This document shows, piece after piece, positions 9,670 to 18,585 of a stretch of 64,000 bases of DNA; the first letter of the stretch is position 1; the number at the start of each line of letters is the position of its first letter. Source of the DNA: Azospirillum doebereinerae (GTDB taxonomy: Bacteria; Pseudomonadota; Alphaproteobacteria; Azospirillales; Azospirillaceae). The stretch covers positions 149,926 to 213,925 of the forward strand of contig NZ_RZIJ01000010.1 in the NCBI RefSeq assembly GCF_003989665.1, read 5' to 3'. The notes beneath the pieces were generated by a model that was not told where the DNA came from, made no database searches, and saw nothing but the letters and a program-made list of their open reading frames with translations. The position numbers and the translations under genes are program-made.

Positions 9670-10086
9670 ATGACCGCCATCGTTCCGCCGCTCAAGCCCA
9701 TCCGCGTCCATGGCCTCGCCGACGCGCGGGTGGCGGCGGCGGCGGCGGCGGCTCTGGGCGTTTCCGTGACCCTGCTCGCCGACGGCGCCTGCGGCGCGGC
9801 GTGGCTGTTGGCCTTGGCCGGCCGCGCGATGCGTGAGCACCCTTCGGTCGCCGTCACCGCTCTGCTCGACTGCGGCGACCGGGCCGGGGAGGCGCAAGGC
9901 GCGCTGGCGGCCGGCGTGCCCCTGGTGATGTTCACCGGCCCGCCCGGCCCGGCGGCCCGGCTGGCGGCGATCGCCGAGGCACACGGCGCGGCACTTCTGA
10001 CGGAAGTCCCACCCACCCTCGACCAAAGAAAGAGCCGCGATCCGGTGACGGCCTGCCGGGATTGGCTTTCGGCGCCCTACCATTGA
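9670..10086 (+). CDS. Conserved-looking hypothetical protein, Ala-rich
   Basis: The 138 residues are not recognised. The start ATG has AAAGGCC upstream, and codon use (strong third-position GC) supports coding. The sequence alternates hydrophobic strands and helices (VSVTLLADG, VTALLDCGDRAGEAQGALAAG, PLVMFTGPPGPAARLAAIAEAHGAALL), suggesting a small Rossmann-like or sugar-isomerase-like alpha/beta fold. There is no signal peptide. It is divergent from the HicB-like gene, sharing the region 9,472-9,669. Confidence 0.6.
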   Translation: MTAIVPPLKPIRVHGLADARVAAAAAAALGVSVTLLADGACGAAWLLALAGRAMREHPSVAVTALLDCGDRAGEAQGALAAGVPLVMFTGPPGPAARLAAIAEAHGAALLTEVPPTLDQRKSRDPVTACRDWLSAPYH

Positions 10087-10203
10087 CCGTGGGAATACCG
10101 CTTTTTCGCCCAGCGATGGCGCGCAAAAGGGGTGTAGCATCTCAATGGGGCCGCCCATGCGGCGACCGAGCTCAAAATTCCCCTACCCGATGGTCCATGT
10201 CCG

Positions 10204-10461
10204 ATGACCAGCACGATCATCCTGCCGCCGGAGCATGAGACCGGCCAATCCACCATGGTGCCGTCCGCCGTGCTGCACGGCGGGTCGGGTGCGCCGGCCC
10301 ACAACGGCGGGCGCGGCACGCCGTTTCCCGAACCGCGGGTCGACAAGCTGCGCGGCCTGCGGCTGGTCGCCTTGTGGACGACGTTGACGCTCGGGGCCTG
10401 GGCGGTGCTGGGCGGGGCCGGATACGGCCTCTACGTCGTGGTGCATTCCTTCCTTCTGTAA
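10204..10461 (+). CDS. Small single-pass membrane protein of unknown function
   Basis: The 85-residue product has a hydrophilic Pro/Gly-rich N-terminal half and one hydrophobic segment near residues 53-80 (LVALWTTLTLGAWAVLGGAG and onward), ending shortly after it. This suggests an inner-membrane anchor with a cytoplasmic tail. No family is recognised. It sits 178 bases upstream of the aldolase gene on the same strand. The ribosome site is weak, so both the start and the gene itself are less certain. Confidence 0.5.
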   Translation: MTSTIILPPEHETGQSTMVPSAVLHGGSGAPAHNGGRGTPFPEPRVDKLRGLRLVALWTTLTLGAWAVLGGAGYGLYVVVHSFLL

Positions 10462-10639
10462 CCCTTTCGCGACCCGGCGCCGCAATTCGGCCGAGCCCCT
10501 TCGGCCGGTTGCTCTGGCCGGGCGTCCTAGGCTCTTCGACGGGGAAACGGACCGGTTTACGCCCCTCCCGCCGTTGCAAAACCGGCTTTTCTGGGCTAAG
10601 ACGGCGCCATTCCAGAAAAGCCCCAGGGGAAGAGCCACA

Positions 10640-11569
10640 ATGAAGCTCACGCGCCGCGTCAAAGAAATTCTCGCCAACTACGAGAGCGACAATCCCGGCA
10701 CCAAGGCGAACCTCGCCCGCATCCTGATGGAAGGCAAGCTGGGCGGCTCCGGCAAGCTGGTGATCCTGCCCGTCGACCAGGGCTTCGAGCACGGGCCCGC
10801 CCGCAGCTTCGGCCCGAACGACGCCGGCTACGACCCGCACTACCACTACCAGCTCGCCATCGACGCCGGCTGCAACGCCTACGCCGCCCCCCTGGGCTCG
10901 CTGGAGGCCGGCGCCGGCACCTTCGCCGGCTCGATCCCGCTCATCCTCAAGATGAACAGCGCCAACAGCCTGTCCACCCAGAAGGAAGCGGCCGACCAGG
11001 CGGTGACCGCCTCGGTGCAGGACGCGCTGCGCATCGGCGCCTCGGCCATCGGCTTCACGATCTACCCCGGCTCCGACTGCATGTACGACCAGTACGAGGA
11101 GTTCCGCGAGCTGTCGAAGGAGGCCAAGTCCTACGGCCTCGCCACCGTGCTGTGGTCCTACCCGCGCGGCGGCGCCGTCACCAAGGACGGTGAGCTGGCG
11201 ATCGACGTGATCGGCTACGCCGCCCACATGGCCGCCCTGCTCGGCGCCCACATCATCAAGGTGAAGCTGCCCTCGGCCACGCTGGAACAGCCCGAAGCCA
11301 AGAAGATCTACGAGTCCAAGCAGATCGCCATCGCCACCCAGGCCGAGCGCGTGAAGCACATCATGCAGTGCGCCTTCAACGGCCGCCGCATCGTGGTCTT
11401 CTCCGGCGGCGCCACCAAGGGCGAGGACGCGGTGTTCGAGGACGCCCGCGCCATCCGCGACGGCGGCGGCAACGGTTCGATCATCGGCCGCAACGCCTTC
11501 CAGCGCCCGCGCGAGGACGCCCTCAAGCTGCTCGACCGGATCATGAAGATCTATCAGGGCCGGGAGTAA
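10640..11569 (+). CDS. fbaB: Class I fructose-bisphosphate aldolase (DhnA/FbaB type)
   Basis: The 309-residue product matches the bacterial/archaeal DhnA-type class I aldolase, which cleaves fructose 1,6-bisphosphate through a Schiff-base lysine and needs no metal. Visible landmarks are LVILPVDQGFEHGPARSF near the N-terminus, the YPGSD segment, the HIIKVKLPS strand holding the likely catalytic Lys, and the phosphate-binding VFSGGATKGEDAVFEDAR and GSIIGRNAFQRP. AGGGGAAG precedes ATG 10640. The next gene starts only three bases after its stop, so expression is coupled to the ThiE-like gene. With tkt and gap nearby it adds to a carbon-metabolism neighbourhood. Confidence 0.93.
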   Translation: MKLTRRVKEILANYESDNPGTKANLARILMEGKLGGSGKLVILPVDQGFEHGPARSFGPNDAGYDPHYHYQLAIDAGCNAYAAPLGSLEAGAGTFAGSIPLILKMNSANSLSTQKEAADQAVTASVQDALRIGASAIGFTIYPGSDCMYDQYEEFRELSKEAKSYGLATVLWSYPRGGAVTKDGELAIDVIGYAAHMAALLGAHIIKVKLPSATLEQPEAKKIYESKQIAIATQAERVKHIMQCAFNGRRIVVFSGGATKGEDAVFEDARAIRDGGGNGSIIGRNAFQRPREDALKLLDRIMKIYQGRE

Positions 11570-11572
11570 CAC

Positions 11573-12319
11573 TTGGCCAAGGGAAAGCCGTCCCAGGCGG
11601 AACCGTCCGCCTGCCGACTGTACCTCGTGACGCCGCCGGCCCTGGTGCCGGCGGCGTTCGCGCCGCTTCTGGTCGAGGCTCTCGACGCCGGCGACGTCGC
11701 CTGCGTCCAGCTTCGCCTGAAGGATTGTTCCGACGACGAGATCCGCCGGGCCTGCGACGCCCTGCGCCCCATCGCGCAGGAGCGCGAGGTCGCCTTCATC
11801 CTGAACGACCACCCGAGGCTGGCCCGCGAGATGGGCTGCGACGGTGTGCATGTCGGGCAGGGCGACACGCCCTACCGCGACGCGCGCAAGATCATGGGCA
11901 ACGACGCCATCGTCGGCGTGACCTGCCACGACAGCCGCCACCTCGCCATGGTCGCGGCGGAGGACGGGGCCGACTACGTCGCCTTCGGGGCGTTCTTCCC
12001 CACCGACACCAAGCTCACCGAGCACCACGCCGCGCCTGAGCTCCTGAACTGGTGGTCCGAGCTGATGGAGGTCCCCTGCGTCGCCATCGGCGGAATCACC
12101 GCCGCCAACTGCGCGCCGCTGGTGTCGGCCGGCGCCGATTTCCTGGCGGTGGTCAACGCCGTCTGGGGTCATCCGGGCGGGCCGGGGGCCGGGGTCAAGG
12201 CGTTGAACGCCGCCATCGCCGCCGCGCCCAGCGACTGGGTCATCGACACCGCCAGCGATGCGGCCACCATCGCGGCCGACGACGCCACCTCCACACCCGA
12301 CGGGTCCGACGCCGGCTGA
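11573..12319 (+). CDS. thiE: Thiamine phosphate synthase family protein
   Basis: ThiE joins the thiazole and pyrimidine moieties to form thiamine phosphate. The 248 residues show the TIM-barrel landmarks: [57 protein letters not shown] and the AIGGIT phosphate loop. The start is a TTG at 11573, chosen because GGGAG of the aldolase stop region lies at suitable distance and no ATG fits. No TPP riboswitch was recognised, in keeping with coupling to the aldolase. Some family members are TenI-like rather than true ThiE, but the FPTDTK motif favours ThiE. A TSUP transporter follows after 25 bases. Confidence 0.85.
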   Translation: MAKGKPSQAEPSACRLYLVTPPALVPAAFAPLLVEALDAGDVACVQLRLKDCSDDEIRRACDALRPIAQEREVAFILNDHPRLAREMGCDGVHVGQGDTPYRDARKIMGNDAIVGVTCHDSRHLAMVAAEDGADYVAFGAFFPTDTKLTEHHAAPELLNWWSELMEVPCVAIGGITAANCAPLVSAGADFLAVVNAVWGHPGGPGAGVKALNAAIAAAPSDWVIDTASDAATIAADDATSTPDGSDAG

Positions 12320-12344
12320 AGCCGTCGCAGGGCATGGACACATC

Positions 12345-13151
12345 ATGGATTTGCTGACGCCCGAGGTGCTGGGCACGTTGTTCGCCGTGGGCCTGCTCGC
12401 GGGATTCATCGACGCCATCGCGGGTGGCGGCGGGCTGCTGACCATCCCGGCTTTGCTCGCCGCCGGCATCACCCCGGCCGAAGCGCTGGCGACGGGCAAG
12501 CTGCAATCCAGCTTCGGGTCGCTGTCGGCCACCATCAAGTTCGTCCGCCGGGGCGAGGTGCATCCGGGCGCCATGCGCACGATGATCGCCTGCACCTTCG
12601 TCGGTTCGGGGCTGGGCGCCATCCTGGTGCAACTGCTCGATTCGAGCTTCCTGCGCGACGTCATCCCGATCCTGCTGATCGGCATCGCCCTCTACCTGCT
12701 GCTGTCGCCCAAGGCCGGTGACATCGACGCGCACCAGCGCATCGGCGAACACAGCTTCGCCTTCGCCATCGGCACGGGAATCGGCTTCTACGACGGCTTC
12801 TTCGGGCCGGGAACCGGCACCTTCTTCAGCATCGCCTTCGTCTCGCTGCTCGGCCACAACCTGCGCAAGGCCACCGCCCACACCAAGGTGCTGAACCTGA
12901 CCAGCAACATCGCGGCGCTGGTCTTCTTCATCATCGGCGGCCACGTGCTGTGGACCGTCGGGCTGCTGATGGGGGTCGGCCAGTACATCGGCGCGCAGTT
13001 GGGCGCCCACATGGTCATCCGCAACGGCGCGCGAATCGTCCGGCCGATGCTGATCGTCGCCTCCGTCGCCATCACCGCCAAGCTGGTGTGGAGCGACGAG
13101 CACAACATCCTGCGCGAGGCGTTCCTCGCCCTGACCGGCCTGTTCGCCTAA
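12345..13151 (+). CDS. TSUP (TauE/SafE) family membrane transporter
   Basis: This 268-residue protein is mostly hydrophobic, with about eight predicted transmembrane segments arranged as two similar halves, each opening with a glycine-rich motif: GFIDAIAGGGGLLTIPALL in the first, GIGFYDGFFGPGTGTFFSI in the second. This is typical of TSUP/YfcA carriers that move sulphur-containing or small organic anions across the inner membrane. ATG 12345 is preferred; a nearby earlier ATG at 12334 is out of frame and stops after seven codons. Substrate cannot be inferred. Confidence 0.88.
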   Translation: MDLLTPEVLGTLFAVGLLAGFIDAIAGGGGLLTIPALLAAGITPAEALATGKLQSSFGSLSATIKFVRRGEVHPGAMRTMIACTFVGSGLGAILVQLLDSSFLRDVIPILLIGIALYLLLSPKAGDIDAHQRIGEHSFAFAIGTGIGFYDGFFGPGTGTFFSIAFVSLLGHNLRKATAHTKVLNLTSNIAALVFFIIGGHVLWTVGLLMGVGQYIGAQLGAHMVIRNGARIVRPMLIVASVAITAKLVWSDEHNILREAFLALTGLFA

Positions 13152-13315
13152 AGCCCGCCGTACCCTTCTCCCCACACGGTCGCGCAACGTCTCAGCGTTG
13201 CCGAAATGGGACAGTTTTTCCCGAAAATCATGACCTCGACGATGCGCCGGCTGGCTGGCGCGTCGCGCCGATGGCATTGTTTGTACGTATAATCAATTAA
13301 GTTCCGGCGCCCCTC

Positions 13316-13343
13316 TTTACGTAAGCGTCAGTTTGTGTATCAT
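13316..13343 (+). promoter_or_regulatory. Candidate promoter for the FadL-type porin gene
   Basis: TTTACG (13316-13321) is followed after 16 bases by TATCAT (13338-13343), with TG just before the -10, in a locally AT-rich patch upstream of the porin start. A separate perfect TATAAT lies at 13288-13293 but lacks a matching -35. Confidence 0.4.
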
Positions 13344-13374
13344 AGCGTCAACAACACAATCTGGGGAAGGAACC

Positions 13375-14709
13375 ATGTCCACCATGACGCTGAGACTCCG
13401 TCTGCTCACCGCCGCCGCCGCGATCGCCCTGACCGCTCCCGTCGCCGCCCCCTCCTCCGTCCTCGCCGCCGGTTTCGCGTTGAAGGAGCAGAGCGTGTCC
13501 GGCCAGGGCACGGCCTATGCCGGCGTGACGGCGGGCGGCAACGGTGACGCCAGCGCCATGTTCTACAACCCGGCCACCATGGGGCTGGTCAGCGGCACCC
13601 AGTTCGTGCAGACCGCGTCGGGCATCCTGGTGAAGTCCAAGGTCGAGGACGCGCGGTCCACCCGCGCCGCGCGGCTGGGCGGCACCGCCATCGCCGGCAA
13701 CTCCTCGCCGGGCGACATCGCGCAGGACGCCATCATTCCCGCCGGGTATTTCGTCTATTCGATCAACGACGACCTGAAGGTCGGCCTCTCGGCGAACGGC
13801 CCCTGGGGTCTGGTGACCGATTACGGCGACAACTGGATCGGCCGCTACCACGGCATCCGCTCGGATCTGAAGACCTACAACTTCACCCCCACCGTGTCCT
13901 ACCGGATCAACCCGATGATCACGCTGGGCGGCGGCGTCCAGATCCAGTACGCCAAGGCGAAGCTGTCGCAGGCGTCGGACTTCGGCGCCAGCCGGCTCGG
14001 CCGTCCGGGCGCGCTGGACGTGACCAGCGACGTGACCGGCGACGACTGGGGCTGGGGCTTCACGCTCGGCGCGCTGATCGAGCCGGTCAAGGGCACCCGC
14101 GTCGGCCTCGCCTACCGCTCGGCGGTCAAGCACCGGCTGACCGGCAACATCTCCTTCACCGGCCTGCCGGCGGCCCTCGCCCCGCTGCTGCCGACCCAGA
14201 GCGCCAACGCCGACCTGACCACCCCCGACATCGCCTCCATCGGTCTGTACCACGAGGTCAACGACCGCTGGGCGGTGATGGCCGACGTGCAGTGGACCAA
14301 CTGGTCGCGCTTCAAGGAGCTGCGCGTCAACATCGCCAACCCGGCGCTATCCTCGCTGACCGAGGAGCATTGGAAGGACACGTGGTATTACGCGCTCGGC
14401 ACCTCCTACAAGGTGACCGACGACCTGACGCTGCGCGGCGGCGTCGCCTTCGACAAGGGCTCGGTCGACGTGGATTACCGCACCCCGCGCATTCCCGAGC
14501 AGAACCGCTATTGGCTGTCGGTCGGCGCCGGCTACAAGGTGACCGAGTCGCTGCATGTCGACGCCGCCTACTCGCACGTCTTCATCCCCAAGACCTCGAT
14601 CGCCCTGACCGACGACCTGACCGGCCCCGAAGCCGGGCGCGGCAATTTGTCGGCCAACTACAAGAGCAGCATCGACATCATCGGCCTCCAGGCCCGCCTG
14701 TCGTTCTGA
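13375..14709 (+). CDS. OmpP1/FadL/TodX family outer-membrane channel
   Basis: The 444-residue product has a cleavable signal peptide (about residues 1-32, ending VLAAG) followed by the FadL-family start AGFALKEQSVSGQGTAYAG, where the mature N-terminus forms the hatch of the barrel, and the conserved asparagine-proline motif in MFYNPATMG. Alternating aromatic strand sequences run to a final C-terminal Phe (GLQARLSF), the usual outer-membrane insertion signal. FadL homologues take up long-chain fatty acids or aromatic hydrocarbons. Substrate here is unknown. GGGGAAGGA precedes ATG 13375. A very long bidirectional hairpin follows. Confidence 0.92.
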   Translation: MSTMTLRLRLLTAAAAIALTAPVAAPSSVLAAGFALKEQSVSGQGTAYAGVTAGGNGDASAMFYNPATMGLVSGTQFVQTASGILVKSKVEDARSTRAARLGGTAIAGNSSPGDIAQDAIIPAGYFVYSINDDLKVGLSANGPWGLVTDYGDNWIGRYHGIRSDLKTYNFTPTVSYRINPMITLGGGVQIQYAKAKLSQASDFGASRLGRPGALDVTSDVTGDDWGWGFTLGALIEPVKGTRVGLAYRSAVKHRLTGNISFTGLPAALAPLLPTQSANADLTTPDIASIGLYHEVNDRWAVMADVQWTNWSRFKELRVNIANPALSSLTEEHWKDTWYYALGTSYKVTDDLTLRGGVAFDKGSVDVDYRTPRIPEQNRYWLSVGAGYKVTESLHVDAAYSHVFIPKTSIALTDDLTGPEAGRGNLSANYKSSIDIIGLQARLSF

Positions 14710-14723
14710 TTTTCCGGCCATCC

Positions 14724-14770
14724 GGAGCGCGAAAGGCCGCCGGGGCATCCCCGGCGGCCTTTCGCGCTCC
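14724..14770. terminator. Bidirectional terminator hairpin between porin and epmA
   Basis: Two perfectly complementary 22-base arms (GGAGCGCGAAAGGCCGCCGG and its complement) flank a three-base loop, CAT. The two flanking genes converge on it, and internal AAA/TTT runs in the arms would serve both strands. Confidence 0.85.
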
Positions 14771-14788
14771 TTACCCGCCCTCAGACGC

Positions 14789-15850
14789 TCAGGCGCTCGC
14801 CACCGGCAGCCACAACACCTGCTCGATGGACTCCGCCCCGCTGCACAGCATCGCCAGCCGGTCGAACCCCATCGCGATGCCGCTGCTTTCCGGCATGCCG
14901 TGCTCCAGCGCGGCGAGGAACTCCTCGTCCACCGGGAAACGTTCGCCGTAGAGGCGCTGCTTGAGGTCCATGTCGGCCTCGAAGCGGTCGCGCTGCACCG
15001 CCGCGTCGGTCAGTTCGCCGAACGCGTTCGCCAGTTCCAGCCCGCAGGCGTACAGCTCGAACCGCTCGGCCAGCCGGGGGTTGTCAGGCTTGGGCCGAGA
15101 CAGCGCGGCCATGCACAGCGGGTAGTCGGTCAACACGCAGGGCACGCCCGCCCCCAGATGCGGTTCGATGCGGTCGAACAGGAGGCGGAAGACGATGTCC
15201 TCCCAACGGTCCCCGGCGTGCGCCGGGCTGCCGATCCGCGCCGCCTCGGCCGCCAGGGCCGCCGGGTCGGGATCGTGCGAGCCGTCGTAGGTCGCCATCA
15301 GGTCGATCCCAGCGTATTCCGCGAAGGCGTCCGGCACGGTGAGGATCCGCCAATCCTGGAACGGGTCGCACTCCATCCCCCGAAAGGCGAAGCGACGCCG
15401 GCCGGCGGCCTCCGCCCCGCCGCGCAGCAGATCCTGGCAATCCTCGATCAGCGTGCGGTAGCCCTCCCCCGCCCGGTACCATTCCAGCATCGAGAATTCC
15501 GGCGCGTGCGTGCCCGACCGCTCGCCGTTGCGGTAGACGTGGGCCAACTGCCACAGGCGCGGCAGCCCCGCGACCAGCAGCTTCTTCATCGCGAATTCCG
15601 GGCTGGTGTGCAGGTATAGCCGGCGGCGGTCGTCGGGATGGGGGCCTTGCAGGTCGGTGGCGAAGGCCTGGAGATGCGGCTCCATCCCCGGCGACACCTG
15701 GAGCGCCGGCGTGTCGACCTCGACGAAGGCGCGCTCCTCGAAGAAGCGGCGGACGCTGCCCAGCACCCGCCCGCGCGCGGACAGGAACGGGCGGCGGCGG
15801 GCGAACTCCTCGGGGTGCCAGGGCGGGAGCGGCATCGTGCGGGCAACCAT
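14789..15850 (-). CDS. epmA: EF-P lysine ligase EpmA (GenX/PoxA/YjeA)
   Basis: EpmA is a lysyl-tRNA synthetase paralogue that attaches beta-lysine to a conserved lysine of elongation factor P. The 353-residue protein has only the class II catalytic domain, without the N-terminal anticodon-binding domain of LysRS: motif 1 near FFEERAFVEVDTPALQVSPG, motif 2 around VYRNGERSGTHAPEFSMLEW and motif 3 in GIAMGFDRLAML. Length is typical for GenX. The efp gene lies 1.1 kb away on the opposite strand, supporting the role. The beta-lysine-making aminomutase EpmB is not in the window. Start codon is uncertain; a second Met lies five residues further in. Confidence 0.93.
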   Translation of the reverse strand: MVARTMPLPPWHPEEFARRRPFLSARGRVLGSVRRFFEERAFVEVDTPALQVSPGMEPHLQAFATDLQGPHPDDRRRLYLHTSPEFAMKKLLVAGLPRLWQLAHVYRNGERSGTHAPEFSMLEWYRAGEGYRTLIEDCQDLLRGGAEAAGRRRFAFRGMECDPFQDWRILTVPDAFAEYAGIDLMATYDGSHDPDPAALAAEAARIGSPAHAGDRWEDIVFRLLFDRIEPHLGAGVPCVLTDYPLCMAALSRPKPDNPRLAERFELYACGLELANAFGELTDAAVQRDRFEADMDLKQRLYGERFPVDEEFLAALEHGMPESSGIAMGFDRLAMLCSGAESIEQVLWLPVASA

Positions 15851-16080
15851 GTCGGGTACGGACCATGCTGGAAAGGGGTGCGCGAAAGCGTCGCATCAGA
15901 CCATCCGCGCCCCCGAACCGCAAGCGCCGCCCACCAATGGGCGGTCCGGTCACGAACAGGGTATCGCCACCGCCCGCCCCTCCCCGTCCCGGCCATCACC
16001 CGTCCGCGCGAAAGACAGGCATTTGTCCGAAATTTAGTATCAAGGCCAGGAAAAACCCACCCAAAGCGGAGAACGGAATT

Positions 16081-16863
16081 ATGGCCCTGGTCATCGGATC
16101 GACCCTTTTGAACTGGCTGTTCGGCACGTCCGGCGCGGATCTGATGATCGGCAATTCCGGCTTCGACTACATGGACGGCAAGGAGGGCAACGACGTCCAG
16201 ATCGGGCTCGGCGGCGACGACGAGCTGCGGGCCGGCTACAGCAACGACTGGCTGTTCGGCAACAGCGGCAACGACATCCTCGACGGCAGCGCCGGAGCCG
16301 ACGTGATGGTCGGCGGCAGTGGCAACGACGTCTATTACTACGACAACCCCAAGGACCGCATCGTCGAGACCCTCTTCGGCGGCACCGACGAGGTGCGCGC
16401 CTGGATCGACTGCACCCTGCCCGATCAGGTGGAGAACCTGACCCTGCTGGACAGCGCCACCAAAGGCACCGGCAACGGGCTCGGCAACGTCCTGACCGGC
16501 AACGGCTCGGCCAACTATTTGTCAGGCATGGCTGGAGCGGACCGGCTGTTCGGCGGCGCCGGCAACGACACGCTGGACGGCGGCACCGGGGCGGACACGC
16601 TGATCGGCGGGATCGGCAACGACCTGCTGATCGGCGGCGCCGGGGCCGACCGCTTCGTCGCGACGGCCGGCGGCGGGGCCGACGTCATCCAGGACTTCAG
16701 CTTTGCCCAAGGCGACCGCATCATGCTGACCGACGGCCTGACCTACCGCGTCTCGTCGGACATCCAGGGCAACGCGCTGGTCTCCTTCAACGACGGCGGC
16801 TCGATGACGCTGTCCGGCGTCGCGGCGAACCAAGTGAAGACGTCCTGGTTCCAGACCGCCTGA
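16081..16863 (+). CDS. RTX-type calcium-binding repeat protein
   Basis: The 260 residues consist largely of glycine/aspartate-rich nonapeptide repeats of the GGxGxDxLx kind (for example GGAGNDTLDGGTGADTLIGG and GNSGNDILDGSAGADVMVGG), in two blocks around residues 20-90 and 135-200. Such repeats bind calcium and fold into a parallel beta-roll outside the cell. No N-terminal signal peptide is present, as expected for type I secretion, where the signal is C-terminal; the last 60 residues lack repeats and could serve. No catalytic domain is visible, so it may be a structural or adhesive exoprotein. GGAG precedes ATG 16081. A tolC gene occurs at 56,739-58,130. Confidence 0.88.
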   Translation: MALVIGSTLLNWLFGTSGADLMIGNSGFDYMDGKEGNDVQIGLGGDDELRAGYSNDWLFGNSGNDILDGSAGADVMVGGSGNDVYYYDNPKDRIVETLFGGTDEVRAWIDCTLPDQVENLTLLDSATKGTGNGLGNVLTGNGSANYLSGMAGADRLFGGAGNDTLDGGTGADTLIGGIGNDLLIGGAGADRFVATAGGGADVIQDFSFAQGDRIMLTDGLTYRVSSDIQGNALVSFNDGGSMTLSGVAANQVKTSWFQTA

Positions 16864-16977
16864 AAAGGGGCGCAAATCGTCCGGATGGGCGGCGGCAAGC
16901 CTTGCGCGGCGTTGCCTATGGCGGGTCAAACTGCTAGGGTCCCCGCCGCCCGTATCCTGGAAATCGATGAGTAAGTC

Positions 16978-17544
16978 ATGAAGGTCAACGCCAACACGAT
17001 GCGCCCCGGCCATGTGCTCGAGCACAACGGCAAGCTCTGGGTCATCACCAAAACCGCCATCGTTCAACCGGGTAAGGGCGGCGCCTTCATCCAGCTTGAA
17101 ATGAAGGACGTGCGCACCGGCACCAAGTCGACCGACCGCTTCCGCACCCAGGAGACGGTCGAGCGCGCCCGCCTGGACGAGCACGAGATGACCTTCCTGT
17201 TCGCCGAGGGTGACAGCTTCACCTTCATGGACAAGGAGACCTTCGAGCAGGTCACCATCGACCGCGAGATTATCGGCGACCCGGCCGTCTTCCTCCAGGA
17301 CGGCATGGAAGTCACCGTGCAGACCCACGAAGGCAGCCCGCTCGGCGTCGAAATCCCCGGCAAGGTCACGCTGCTGATCACCGAGGCCGACCCGGTGGTG
17401 AAGGGCCAGACGGCCTCCTCCTCCTACAAGCCGGCCAAGCTGGAGAACGGCGTGTCGGTGCTGGTTCCGCCGCACATCGACGCCGGCACCCGCATCGTCG
17501 TCGACACCGCGTCCGGCGAGTACGTCGAGCGCGCCAAGGACTGA
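16978..17544 (+). CDS. efp: Elongation factor P
   Basis: EF-P enters stalled ribosomes at runs of proline and speeds peptide bond formation. The 188 residues show the three-barrel family layout, and the modified loop reads VQPGKGGAF with the acceptor lysine at residue 33. The presence of Lys rather than Arg at this site agrees with the epmA gene located just upstream on the other strand. A terminator hairpin follows. A likely client in this window is PopZ, which carries a long proline run. Confidence 0.96.
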   Translation: MKVNANTMRPGHVLEHNGKLWVITKTAIVQPGKGGAFIQLEMKDVRTGTKSTDRFRTQETVERARLDEHEMTFLFAEGDSFTFMDKETFEQVTIDREIIGDPAVFLQDGMEVTVQTHEGSPLGVEIPGKVTLLITEADPVVKGQTASSSYKPAKLENGVSVLVPPHIDAGTRIVVDTASGEYVERAKD

Positions 17545-17569
17545 CACCGGCAACGGTTCGTCCCGATAC

Positions 17570-17609
17570 CACCGGCTCTCGCAATTCGCGGGGGCCGGTG
17601 TATTCTTTT
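17570..17609 (+). terminator. Terminator after efp
   Basis: ACCGGCTCTCGC pairs with GCGGGGGCCGGT (two G-U pairs) and is followed by a T-rich stretch, TATTCTTTT. Confidence 0.7.
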
Positions 17610-17643
17610 CCGGTTCCCGCACAGCACGGTACAAGACACGGTC

Positions 17644-18465
17644 ATGGCCACCCGCTCCGCTCTCATCAACGTGATGGTCCGCGCCGCTGAAAAAGCGGCC
17701 AAGGGTCTCGTCCGCGACTTCGGCGAGGTCGAACACCTCCAGGTCTCGCGCAAGGGGCCGGCGGACTTCGTGTCCAACGCCGACCTCAAGGCCGAGAAGC
17801 TCCTGCGCGAGGAATTGCAGAAGGCGCGCCCCGAGTTCGGGTTCCTGATGGAGGAAAGCGGCCAGTCGAAGGGCAGCGACGCCACCGCGCGCTGGATCGT
17901 CGACCCGCTGGACGGCACCACCAACTTCCTGCACGGCCTGCCGCACTGGGCGATCTCCATCGCGCTCGAAAAGGCCGGCGAGATCGTGGCCGGCGTCGTG
18001 TACGAGCCGATCGGCGACCAGATGTTCTGGGCCGAGAAGGGCCAGGGCAGCTTCGTCAACCACCAGCGCCTGCGCGTCTCCGAGCGCCGCCGTCTGGAAG
18101 ACTGCCTGCTGGCGACCGGCATCCCGTTCAAGGGGCGCGGCGACCACGCCGGCTTCCTGGCCGAGGCCGAGTCCGTGATGAAGGAGGTCGCCGGCATCCG
18201 CCGCTTCGGCGCCGCCTCGCTCGACCTCGCCTATGTCGCGGCCGGCCGTTTCGACGGCTACTGGGAGCGCGGCCTGTCCCCCTGGGACGCGGCGGCCGGC
18301 GCCCTGCTGGTGACCGAGGCCGGCGGCTTCGTCGGCGAGATCGGCGGCGGGCGCAACCCGGTGTTCGGCACCTCGATCCTGGCGACCAATTCCCACCTCC
18401 AGGTCCCGGTCACCCGCCTGCTGAAGGGTGTGGCCGACAAGCTCAGCCTTTCGGCCAAGGCCTGA
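17644..18465 (+). CDS. suhB: Inositol monophosphatase family protein (SuhB-like)
   Basis: This 273-residue enzyme belongs to the Mg-dependent, lithium-sensitive phosphatases that hydrolyse inositol-1-phosphate and related sugar phosphates. The metal-site motifs are clear: FLMEEES-like Glu-Glu in GFLMEESGQ, the signature WIVDPLDGTTNFLHGLPHW, and the C-terminal SPWDAAAGALLVTEAGG. In E. coli SuhB also acts in ribosomal RNA transcription; whether this protein does cannot be read from sequence. No strong ribosome site is seen before ATG 17644, and the efp terminator intervenes, so it probably has its own promoter. Confidence 0.93.
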   Translation: MATRSALINVMVRAAEKAAKGLVRDFGEVEHLQVSRKGPADFVSNADLKAEKLLREELQKARPEFGFLMEESGQSKGSDATARWIVDPLDGTTNFLHGLPHWAISIALEKAGEIVAGVVYEPIGDQMFWAEKGQGSFVNHQRLRVSERRRLEDCLLATGIPFKGRGDHAGFLAEAESVMKEVAGIRRFGAASLDLAYVAAGRFDGYWERGLSPWDAAAGALLVTEAGGFVGEIGGGRNPVFGTSILATNSHLQVPVTRLLKGVADKLSLSAKA

Positions 18466-18585
18466 GGGGGTCTTCGGGGCTGGGGCAAAGCAGGTCCGGC
18501 CCCGCCCCTCGCCCCGAACCCCATTGTCGCGGGAACCGCCGATCGGCTATGGTTCCAGAGCCTTTTGGGGGGTAGTGGGAACATC

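Noticed and set aside
11540..11600. TPP riboswitch before the ThiE-like gene
   Set aside because: Only three bases separate the aldolase stop from the thiE start, and no THI-box sequence is visible upstream of the aldolase.
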